A stretch of DNA of 5,102 nt from NCBI GenBank assembly GCA_964345695.1, contig CAYFSC010000202.1:1-5102 (forward strand). Direction: 5' to 3'. This document shows positions 1 to 5,102 of the stretch, in pieces. The stretch is from CAYFSC01 sp964345695 (GTDB lineage: Bacteria > Bacteroidota > Rhodothermia > Rhodothermales > Salinibacteraceae). The number at the start of each line of letters is the position of its first letter. Within the stretch, counting starts at the first letter, position 1. The position numbers and the translations under genes are program-made. The notes under the pieces were generated by a model, which was not told the origin of the DNA, did no database searches, and saw nothing but the letters and a program-made list of their open reading frames with translations.

Positions 1-215
1 GAGGAGTTCCCCCGCCCATCTCGTCGGATACAGTTTCGGCGCAACTCACACGCGGTTCTCCGGCCCCTCGCGACGGTTGCGTTCACCCGGGCTTGACCGG
101 CATGAAAATCCTTCGACGGAAGCCCTTTTCCGTGCGGCTTTCGGGACCTGCGACCCTCGATGCAGATTGGAGTCCACGGTGCAACTCGCCGCAATAATCA
201 CAGTCTGCAGCGTTG
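1..215. other. Non-coding left edge and upstream region of the transporter gene
   Basis: All three plus-strand frames are open at the left edge, but none gives a recognisable protein. They end at stops near 94-96, 198-200 and 236-238. A 32-codon frame starting at ATG 102 has no visible ribosome binding site or family resemblance. On the minus strand an ATG at 17-19 is followed by only six codons before the edge, so a divergent gene starting there can be neither supported nor excluded. The stretch just before the transporter is locally A/T-richer, with AATAAT at 193-198, but no -35 element lies at a good distance. The region is best read as leader or promoter DNA of the transporter gene. Confidence 0.4.
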
Positions 216-1862
216 ATGGGAACGGAGTCTCTTCTTGAAGTAGGATGGATTATCATTGCCTTTGCTGCAGGGGCGAGCGCTCGGCTCCTTCGCCTACCGC
301 CGCTGGTCGGATACCTGGTCGCGGGCATGGGGCTCGCCACGCTCGGCGTGAGCGAAGGGCCGGTCATCGGGCGCATCGGAGAGGTGGGCGTGGCCCTGCT
401 CCTGTTCATGGTGGGCCTGGACGTACGCTGGAAAAACCTCGTTCGGGCCGAGGTGCTCGGCGTGGGCGGGCTGCATCTGCTGGTCGTCACCGGGATCGGG
501 ACGGCGCTCGGGCTTGTGCTCGGGCTCCATCCGCTCGGTGCCGTCGGGGTGGCTGTGTCGTTCGGAGTGCCCAGTCTCGTGCTTGCTGCTAAGGCGCTCG
601 AAGCGCAGGGGGGCCTGCGCGCGTACCACGGGCGCGTAGCCATCGGCATCGTGCTGCTACAGACGATCGCTGCGACGGCGGTGATGGCTGCTCTGGGGGA
701 GACACCCAGCCTGTGGGCCCTGGCGCTGCTCGCGCTCCCGGCGCTGAGCCCGGTGCTGCGCCGTCTGCTCGCGCAGATCGAGAGCGACGAGTTGCTTGTG
801 ATGCTCGGCCTCGCGCTCGTCACTGGCGGAACGCTTGTATGCGAGGCAGTCGGCATCAGCGCCGAACTGGGCGCGCTTGCGGCCGGCGTCCTGCTGGCCG
901 GACACGACCGAGCCGAGGACCTCGCGGACGCCATTCGTGGCCTCAAGGATGCCGGCCTCGCCGCGTTCTTTCTGGGCGTCGGCCTGCTCGGCGTACCGTC
1001 GTCGCAGGGACTGCTGGTCGTGGCGGTCCTCACTGCGCTGCTTCTCGTTAAGGGCGCGCTCCATTTCGGACTCCTCACGGGGTTCCGGCTGCAGGCGCGC
1101 ACGGCGTTCCTGACGACCCTTCCCGTGACCACCTACAGCGGCTTCACGCTCATCATCGGCTCGGCCGCCGTGGAGGCCGGCGTGCTGGACGCCTCGGTGC
1201 TCACGGTGCTGGGTACGGCCACCGCCGTGTCGTACCTGGTGAACGCGCCCGTCAGCCGCTTTGCCCCGTCGCTCTGGGAGCAGGTGGCCTCGAGCCTGGA
1301 GCGCTTCGAGCGCGACGGGCCGCACCCCGACCGGCACCCGACGACGCTGGGCCACGCCCAGTTCTTGGTCGTGGGCATGGGCCGCGTCGGCACGGCTGCC
1401 TACGACCACCTGGCCGACCTCATGCAGTGCCTTGTGGGGCTCGACGAGGACCCGGGACAGATCAAGCAGCACCGAGAAGCCGGACGCCGCGTCGTGTACG
1501 GCGACGCACGCGATACCTCGCTCTGGAGCGACCTGGACCTAGAGCCGCTGGAGGCTGTGCTGCTGGCCATCTCGGACCTCGATACGACTCTCGACGCCAT
1601 CCACGCGCTGCGCGATGCGGCCTTCGACGGCGCCATCATCGCCCTCACCACGACGCCCGAGCAGCGCGAGCGCCTGCTCGCGGCTGGGGCCAGTGCCGTG
1701 TACCTCTCCGTCGATCAGACGGGACAGGCCCTGGCCCGCCACGGCCTACGGCAGCGCCGCGACCCGGCACCGACGAGCGTCACCCTTGACGTTAACTCCC
1801 CGCCGGCCGAGGCCGTAGAGCGCCATCCAGCGCCGGCCACGACGGAAGCCCGAGCGGCGTAG
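216..1862 (+). CDS. Kef-type CPA2 cation/proton antiporter family protein with C-terminal NAD-binding RCK_N (TrkA-N) domain
   Basis: This is a 548-residue inner-membrane protein. Residues about 5-350 are very hydrophobic and fit the roughly 12-helix Na+/H+ exchanger fold of the CPA2 family. Recognisable family segments are LPPLVGYLVAG near 28, LLLFMVGLD at 61-69, GALAAGVLLAGH near 220-230 and KGALHF near 279. A soluble Rossmann domain follows (about 379-500), with the GMGRVG nucleotide loop at 387-392 and LDED at the end of the second strand (409-412), as in NAD-binding RCK_N domains that gate K+ channels and Kef systems. The tail after about 505 is Pro/Ala-rich and probably disordered; no RCK_C domain is evident. 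The family exports K+ or Na+ in exchange for H+. Unusually, the expected Gln-Asp pair reads Gln-Thr (Thr150) and the expected S/G-E-F segment reads Ser-Gly-Phe (Gly309). ATG 216 is preferred over the TTG at 213; neither has a Shine-Dalgarno sequence. The family is secure; the substrate and activity are not. Confidence 0.9.
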   Translation: MGTESLLEVGWIIIAFAAGASARLLRLPPLVGYLVAGMGLATLGVSEGPVIGRIGEVGVALLLFMVGLDVRWKNLVRAEVLGVGGLHLLVVTGIGTALGLVLGLHPLGAVGVAVSFGVPSLVLAAKALEAQGGLRAYHGRVAIGIVLLQTIAATAVMAALGETPSLWALALLALPALSPVLRRLLAQIESDELLVMLGLALVTGGTLVCEAVGISAELGALAAGVLLAGHDRAEDLADAIRGLKDAGLAAFFLGVGLLGVPSSQGLLVVAVLTALLLVKGALHFGLLTGFRLQARTAFLTTLPVTTYSGFTLIIGSAAVEAGVLDASVLTVLGTATAVSYLVNAPVSRFAPSLWEQVASSLERFERDGPHPDRHPTTLGHAQFLVVGMGRVGTAAYDHLADLMQCLVGLDEDPGQIKQHREAGRRVVYGDARDTSLWSDLDLEPLEAVLLAISDLDTTLDAIHALRDAAFDGAIIALTTTPEQRERLLAAGASAVYLSVDQTGQALARHGLRQRRDPAPTSVTLDVNSPPAEAVERHPAPATTEARAA

Positions 1863-1899
1863 GGAACCGCACGGTCCGGCGCCTGCCGCACCCTCAGCC

Positions 1900-1923
1900 G
1901 TTGCGCGTCCTGTTGCGCGTCCC
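1900..1923. repeat. 12-bp tandem duplication
   Basis: Two adjacent 12-bp units, gttgcgcgtcct and gttgcgcgtccc, differ only at the last base. They lie in the gap between the convergent transporter and serpin genes, downstream of the transporter stop. No function is suggested; it looks like replication slippage in non-coding DNA. Confidence 0.6.
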
Positions 1924-1935
1924 GTCCCCGGCGGC

Positions 1936-1965
1936 TCTCACGGCGTCGGATCTCACGCCGTCGGA
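1936..1965. repeat. 15-bp tandem duplication across the serpin stop codon, able to form a hairpin
   Basis: Two adjacent 15-bp units (1936-1950 and 1951-1965) differ at one base, G1943 versus C1958. Read on the minus strand in the serpin frame, the copies end DPTA-stop and DPTP-stop, so the last codons and the stop have been duplicated, leaving a second in-frame TGA. The single mismatch also makes acggcgt (1940-1946) and acgccgt (1955-1961) perfect reverse complements, giving a 7-bp stem with an 8-nt loop. The hairpin lies between convergent genes and could help end transcription, but there is no T-run and the serpin stop lies inside it, so a terminator role is weakly supported. Confidence 0.6.
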
Positions 1966-3224
1966 TCCACCACCGTGCCGATGAAGAGAATCGTGCCGGA
2001 GTGGTTCTCGCGAATGGCCATAAGGAAGGGCCGATCAACGACGAAGGCGGGCGGTGCGGACGTGACCCCGATCCCGACTGACGTGGCGGCGCTCGCTTCC
2101 GTCCCCTCTTCGTCGACGCGGAGGAACGTCTTGTGCGTCACCTTGCTGATGGCCAAGGTGGTGTCGGCGATGTTGCGGAAGTTGGCCCGCTTCGTGAAAG
2201 CGATCCCCATCCCGAGGTCCGTCAGCACGTCCTTGAGCTGCTTCTTGTAGCGGAGCGTAAACTTCGGAAGCTGAAGACGGCTGAAGCTCTTCGGAGCCAT
2301 CCGGTCGGTGAGGCGATTCCACGCCTCGGGATCCAGACTGTCCACCACTCCCTGAACAGAGGTGTCCTCGTTAGGGAGGAGGACGGTCATGCTGTAGAGA
2401 CTGTCGCCGTATGCAAGGTCAACGGCGCGGAACCGATCGGTTTGCACGAAGGGGAGGGTCACTGCTTCGGTGCGCGTCATCATGGGGACCGTCGCGGTCG
2501 ATCCGTCGGCCCGGTGGAACGTTCCGTCCTCCGTGTTCGACGGGTCGAACTGCGTCCGCCACGGGCCCTTGAAGTACGTCGCGTTAATGAGGTACATCAC
2601 GATCTCCGGCGGGATCTGAGCCGGCACGATGTCCGGAATGTTGCCGTGCGTCGCGTCGTTCACCCAGCCGTTGATGCGCTCGGACGCGCCCGAATCGGAA
2701 AAGTCGAGCCCCGCCACCTCGGCATCGAAGTGGACACGGTTCGTGTCGATGAAGGCCTGGCGGACCGGGATCGTATTTCGGTACCAGATCGAGTTCGCGA
2801 GCGCCACGTCCACGTCCGGGTCGAGGCCTTCGAGCAGGTCGATGAGCCCGCGATACGCGTCGTTGATCTCGCCCGGGGAAAGGTCTTGCTTCCGCAGGGC
2901 CGTCTCCATCGCCTCGCGCGTTTCGCCGCGTGCGCCGTTCAGCGTCATGCCGAGCGCCATTGACACGCTGATCGGCGAGACAAACACGTTGGCCGGCTCG
3001 CCTTCGGCGTCCACAGTGCTCTGCAGGAGCTTCAGTCCGAACGCGTTGTCGGCCTTGACGACCTGCTGTTCGACCGCCGTCAACGGTCGCGGCGGCGGGG
3101 CGTCCTCGTCGTCATCGGTGGCGCCGAAGTCGCATCCGGCAGCCACGAGAAGAAGCATCCCGGTGGTGACGAGCGCCCGGACGGTCAAGAGCAACGGTCG
3201 AGTCGTGGTGCTTGGTGCAGTCAT
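1953..3224 (-). CDS. Lipoprotein serpin (serine/cysteine protease inhibitor), predicted inhibitory
   Basis: This is a 423-residue serpin. The N-terminus is a lipoprotein signal: a hydrophobic stretch at 11-29 ends in LVAAGC with Cys31 as lipid site, followed by an acidic, Pro-rich tether (DDDED at 37-41). The serpin domain runs from about 50 to 423. Family landmarks are NVFVSPISVSMAL (79-91), INGWVND (184-190), NATYFKGPW with the breach Trp222, LQLPKF (317-322), and the signature FVVDRPFLMAI (394-404). The hinge EEGTEASAAT (372-381) has Gly at P15, Thr at P14, small residues at P12-P9 and Thr at P8, which is typical of inhibitory serpins. Counting as in alpha-1-antitrypsin puts P1-P1' at Thr388-Ser389. 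The protein probably traps proteases at the cell envelope by suicide inhibition. ATG 3224 is chosen because it places the signal peptide at the N-terminus; the frame extends upstream to 3401, but that part is not signal-like. No Shine-Dalgarno sequence is present. The gene converges with the transporter. Confidence 0.95.
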   Translation of the reverse strand: MTAPSTTTRPLLLTVRALVTTGMLLLVAAGCDFGATDDDEDAPPPRPLTAVEQQVVKADNAFGLKLLQSTVDAEGEPANVFVSPISVSMALGMTLNGARGETREAMETALRKQDLSPGEINDAYRGLIDLLEGLDPDVDVALANSIWYRNTIPVRQAFIDTNRVHFDAEVAGLDFSDSGASERINGWVNDATHGNIPDIVPAQIPPEIVMYLINATYFKGPWRTQFDPSNTEDGTFHRADGSTATVPMMTRTEAVTLPFVQTDRFRAVDLAYGDSLYSMTVLLPNEDTSVQGVVDSLDPEAWNRLTDRMAPKSFSRLQLPKFTLRYKKQLKDVLTDLGMGIAFTKRANFRNIADTTLAISKVTHKTFLRVDEEGTEASAATSVGIGVTSAPPAFVVDRPFLMAIRENHSGTILFIGTVVDPTA

Positions 3225-3246
3225 TGCAGTCAAAGGTTGCGTAGGT

Positions 3247-3274
3247 CTTGTAGAAACGAACGGATGCCTGTCCA
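3247..3274 (-). promoter_or_regulatory. Possible sigma-70-type promoter of the serpin gene
   Basis: On the minus strand TGGACA (3269-3274) and TACAAG (3247-3252) are separated by 16 bp. They match TTGACA in five and TATAAT in four of six positions. Transcription would begin near 3240, about 16 nt before the serpin ATG. The 121-bp gap after the preceding lipoprotein gene leaves room for a promoter, but the match is modest and could be chance. Confidence 0.2.
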
Positions 3275-3345
3275 CCCGCCTGGGTTCCGTTCCTTCTTGC
3301 ACGTGAGAACGAGACAATGCACAGGCTCGGAAGAACCCCCTTCGA

Positions 3346-3801
3346 TCACGGCTGCGGCTCCACGATTTCAAACCGATTGGATGTGGCGCGCTGAGAGACA
3401 CCTTCCGTCGAGGCGCCGATGGAAAGCACGAGGCGATACGTCCCGGGTTCGGCGCCGGCCTCCTTCAGCAGACGGGCGCGAAGTCCGCCGTCGAAGGTCT
3501 CGCCGGGGGCAACAGGCCGCGGTGGCTTCGCCTCCATCGTGCAAAAGACAGGAATCGGAACGTTTGGCCAGGATCCCTCAGTGCGCCGTTCCAGCTTCAC
3601 CGTCGGGCAGCCCGGGAAGACGTAGATGGTCTGTGCCGAGCGGTTTACGAAGGTGGCCTCGATGCTGTCGGTGGGTGCAATGCGGGCCCGCTCCGTCTCG
3701 TAGTCGTACTGAATCGCGCCGTCGCCCGACGGGATGCCCAGCGTCTCGCAGCCGACGAGCACAAGCAGGAGGAGGATCATCGGAAGTCGCCTCAGGACCA
3801 T
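3346..3801 (-). CDS. Small lipoprotein of unknown function, probable Ig-like beta-sandwich
   Basis: This is a 151-residue protein I cannot assign to a named family with confidence. The N-terminus is a clear lipoprotein signal: MVLRR, a hydrophobic core and LVLVGC with Cys18 as the lipid site. The mature part reads like a single beta-sandwich: strands around 46-62 (SIEATFVNRSAQTIYVF), a P-G-E turn at 99-101 and closing strands GTYRLVLSIG (120-129) and SNRFEIVE (141-148). Cys65 and Cys87 could form a disulfide. The arrangement loosely recalls small Ig-like domains such as the BsuPI inhibitor fold, but this is an impression only. ATG 3801 is preferred to the in-frame ATG at 3852 because it starts right at the signal peptide; an internal ATG at 3780 would remove the basic n-region. 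It lies 121 bp upstream of the serpin and 122 bp downstream of the DUF72 gene, on the same strand. Confidence 0.75.
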   Translation of the reverse strand: MVLRRLPMILLLLVLVGCETLGIPSGDGAIQYDYETERARIAPTDSIEATFVNRSAQTIYVFPGCPTVKLERRTEGSWPNVPIPVFCTMEAKPPRPVAPGETFDGGLRARLLKEAGAEPGTYRLVLSIGASTEGVSQRATSNRFEIVEPQP

Positions 3802-3923
3802 ACGGCTGGGTTGGCTCGGTTCGTGAACAATCGTGCGGGACCTGTAATGCACGCAAGACGCCGACAGTGCCCATTCCGGCGTGAGGCCCGCAGCGACATC
3901 TCACGGAAGCAGGAGGACTCCGG

Positions 3924-4649
3924 TCAGCTTTCTGCCAGCAGGGCCTGAAAGCGCTCGGCGTCGTGCGGGGCGTGTCCCTCGCCGGCGGTATTGTTGAAGA
4001 AAACGTAGACGTCCCGATTCTGCTCCATCCAATCCTGGACGGCATCGGCCCACGTCGCCAGTGCCGATTCGCTGTAGCGTCCGACGTACTTCTCGGCGGG
4101 CCCGTGGAGGCGGATGTACACGAAGTCGGCCGTCCGTTTCGTCGGCGTCGTCATGCCGCCGAGTTCATAGAGGCAAAAGGCGGCGTTGTGATCGCGGAGG
4201 GCGTCGTAGGTCGCGGCGTTGAACCACGTCGGATCCCGAAACTCGAAGACGTGCCGGTGGGCCTCCGACAGACAGTCAAGAAAATGGCGAAGCCGCTCCA
4301 CGTTCTGATGCCAGTTCGGCGGGCACTGAAACAGGATCGGGCCGAGTTTGTCGCCGAGCGTCTCGATGCGGTCGTACAGGTTGTGGATCGGCTCTTCCGG
4401 GTCCTTCAGCGTCTTGAGGTGCGTGATGTAGCGGTTGGCCTTCAGGGCAAAGGTAAACCCGTTCGGCGTCGCGTCGCGCCATCGGCGGAGGGTGGAGGCA
4501 CTCGGAAGCTGGTAAAACGAATTGTTGACCTCCACCGCCGCGAACGTGTCGGCGTAGGCCGAGAGCCAGTCGTCTTTCGAGACGGACGCCGGGTAGAAGT
4601 CCCAGTTGTCGTGCTGCCAGCCGGAGGTGCCGACATAGGCGTTCGCCAT
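3924..4649 (-). CDS. DUF72 (YecE) family TIM-barrel protein
   Basis: This is a complete 241-residue member of the DUF72/YecE family, a cytoplasmic TIM-barrel fold of unproven biochemical function. Landmarks in order are YVGTSGW (5-11), the acidic-strand segment VEVNNSFYQLP (39-49), FALKANRYITH (67-77), GPILFQCPPNW (103-113), VFEFRDPTWF (134-143), DFVYIRLHG (175-183) and VYVFFNNTAGEGHAPHDAERFQ (214-235). All are in the usual order, and the length is normal for the family. The start at ATG 4649 gives the typical N-terminus directly before the first barrel strand. The 31 bases before it are 27 pyrimidines on the mRNA strand, so there is no Shine-Dalgarno sequence. It begins 48 bp after the DNA glycosylase stop and may share its transcript. 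The family is secure; the function is unknown. Confidence 0.93.
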   Translation of the reverse strand: MANAYVGTSGWQHDNWDFYPASVSKDDWLSAYADTFAAVEVNNSFYQLPSASTLRRWRDATPNGFTFALKANRYITHLKTLKDPEEPIHNLYDRIETLGDKLGPILFQCPPNWHQNVERLRHFLDCLSEAHRHVFEFRDPTWFNAATYDALRDHNAAFCLYELGGMTTPTKRTADFVYIRLHGPAEKYVGRYSESALATWADAVQDWMEQNRDVYVFFNNTAGEGHAPHDAERFQALLAES

Positions 4650-4697
4650 GGCGGAAACGGAGGGTGAGGAGAGGAGGTAGCGGCGTTTCTTTCTTCG

Positions 4698-5102
4698 CTA
4701 CGCATTGGAAGGGCGCGGCTGGCGCGCAGGCGAGAAGTACGCCGTGCGCCCGGAGACCGTCTCGGTGTGGAGCTCGACGCCGGTGTCCGGGCAGCGCTCA
4801 TCGGAGTAACGGTGCGGGAGCATGAAGCGGCCGGGCGGCATGGCCGTTGGGTCGGCGCCGGCCTCCACAGCCGCGTCGATGATCCGGTGCATGGCGTCGT
4901 ACATCGCGCGGAGGGTGTCGCCGTCCAGGTGCTTGACCTTCGTGCGCGGATGCACACCGACCTGATACAGCACCTCGTCGGCGTAGATGTTGCCGAGCCC
5001 GGCGAGCAGGCTCTGGTCCAGAAGGGCGCCCTTGATGGTACCACGTCGGCCGTCGAATCGCTCGCAAAAGGTTTCGACGTCCACGCGCCGCACGTCCGGG
5101 CC
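4698..5102 (-). CDS. Fpg/Nei (formamidopyrimidine-DNA glycosylase) family protein, C-terminal part, degenerate zinc finger
   Basis: This is the last 134 residues of a DNA glycosylase whose N-terminus, with the catalytic Pro-Glu, lies beyond the right edge. These enzymes remove oxidised bases and nick the DNA backbone in base excision repair. The helix-two-turn-helix core is strong: IKGALLDQSLLAGLGNIYADEVLY, with the phosphate-contacting Lys (codon 5031-5033) and Asn of GLGN (codon 4989-4991). The C-terminal finger normally reads C-x2-C-x16-C-x2-C. Here it reads Cys-x2-Thr-x16-Ser-x2-Arg (codons at 4791-4793, 4782-4784, 4731-4733 and 4722-4724), so three of the four ligands are gone with spacing intact. 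The DNA-contacting Arg in GRTAYF (4746-4748) is kept. This suggests a zincless finger rather than decay. It could be a MutM (Fpg) or a Nei-like branch; the missing N-terminus prevents a choice. It ends 48 bp before the DUF72 gene. Confidence 0.9.
   Translation of the reverse strand, partial: GPDVRRVDVETFCERFDGRRGTIKGALLDQSLLAGLGNIYADEVLYQVGVHPRTKVKHLDGDTLRAMYDAMHRIIDAAVEAGADPTAMPPGRFMLPHRYSDERCPDTGVELHTETVSGRTAYFSPARQPRPSNA

Noticed and set aside
193..198. AATAAT as the -10 box of the transporter promoter
   Set aside because: The nearest -35-like TTGGAG is about 20 bp away, and the resulting leader would be very short; not distinguishable from chance.
102..200. A 32-codon open frame just upstream of the transporter
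   Set aside because: No ribosome binding site, no recognisable signal or motif, and basic-residue content typical of random high-GC frames.
83..1132. A 349-codon minus-strand open frame opposite the transporter
   Set aside because: It is rich in Ser, Arg, Pro, Thr and Ala with no domain pattern. It is the antisense shadow of a high-GC gene whose plus-strand product is clearly a transporter.
657..1472. A 271-codon minus-strand open frame rich in Arg, Glu, Gln and His
   Set aside because: Also antisense to the transporter, with shadow-like composition and no recognisable motif.
2133..3306. Plus-strand open frames (2133-2963 and 2629-3306) opposite the serpin
   Set aside because: The minus strand carries unmistakable serpin motifs along this whole stretch; the plus frames show only reverse-complement composition.
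3858..3882. Inverted repeat acgccg/cggcgt downstream of the DUF72 stop as a terminator
   Set aside because: Only a 6-bp stem with a 13-nt loop and no T-run; too weak to call.
3237..4667. Plus-strand open frames (3237-3884 and 3963-4667) opposite the small lipoprotein and the DUF72 gene
   Set aside because: Arg/Pro/Ser- or Val/Arg-rich shadows of genes with a clear signal peptide and clear DUF72 motifs on the other strand.
4661..4680. Purine-rich agggtgaggagaggaggtag, which looks like repeated Shine-Dalgarno sites
   Set aside because: It lies on the plus strand, where no gene starts; on the strand of the DUF72 gene it is a pyrimidine tract.

Overview
The window is high-GC bacterial chromosomal DNA, roughly 63-65% GC by eye, with strong G/C at codon third positions. 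That explains the many long open frames lying antisense to the real genes. It holds five protein genes: one on the plus strand and four on the minus strand, the last cut by the right edge. No RNA gene, CRISPR array, transposase or phage gene was seen. None of the four visible start codons has a convincing Shine-Dalgarno sequence, which is common in Bacteroidota-like lineages. Together with a lipoprotein serpin and the high GC, this makes a Rhodothermota/Bacteroidota-type bacterium (for example a Salinibacter or Rhodothermus relative) a reasonable guess. It is only a guess from composition and gene content.

Layout. Bases 1-215 hold no convincing gene and are probably the upstream region of the first gene. 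Bases 216-1862 (+) encode a CPA2/Kef-type membrane transporter with a C-terminal NAD-binding (RCK_N/TrkA-N) domain. Two residues normally conserved in the transport core appear to be replaced. A 90-bp gap with two short tandem duplications separates it from the convergent serpin gene, 1953-3224 (-). The serpin looks like a lipid-anchored protease inhibitor with an intact inhibitory hinge and a predicted Thr-Ser reactive bond. Upstream on the same strand is a small lipoprotein of unknown function (3346-3801), then a complete DUF72/YecE-family protein (3924-4649). The right edge holds the C-terminal 134 residues of an Fpg/Nei-type DNA glycosylase (4698-5102) whose zinc finger has lost three of its four cysteines while keeping the spacing.

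How the genes relate. The DUF72 gene and the glycosylase are 48 bp apart and could be co-transcribed. The small lipoprotein and the serpin each follow about 120 bp of non-coding DNA and may have their own promoters. Both are predicted envelope lipoproteins, so they may act in the same compartment. Nothing here forms a clear multi-gene system. The most interesting points are residue-level departures from family norms in otherwise well-preserved proteins.
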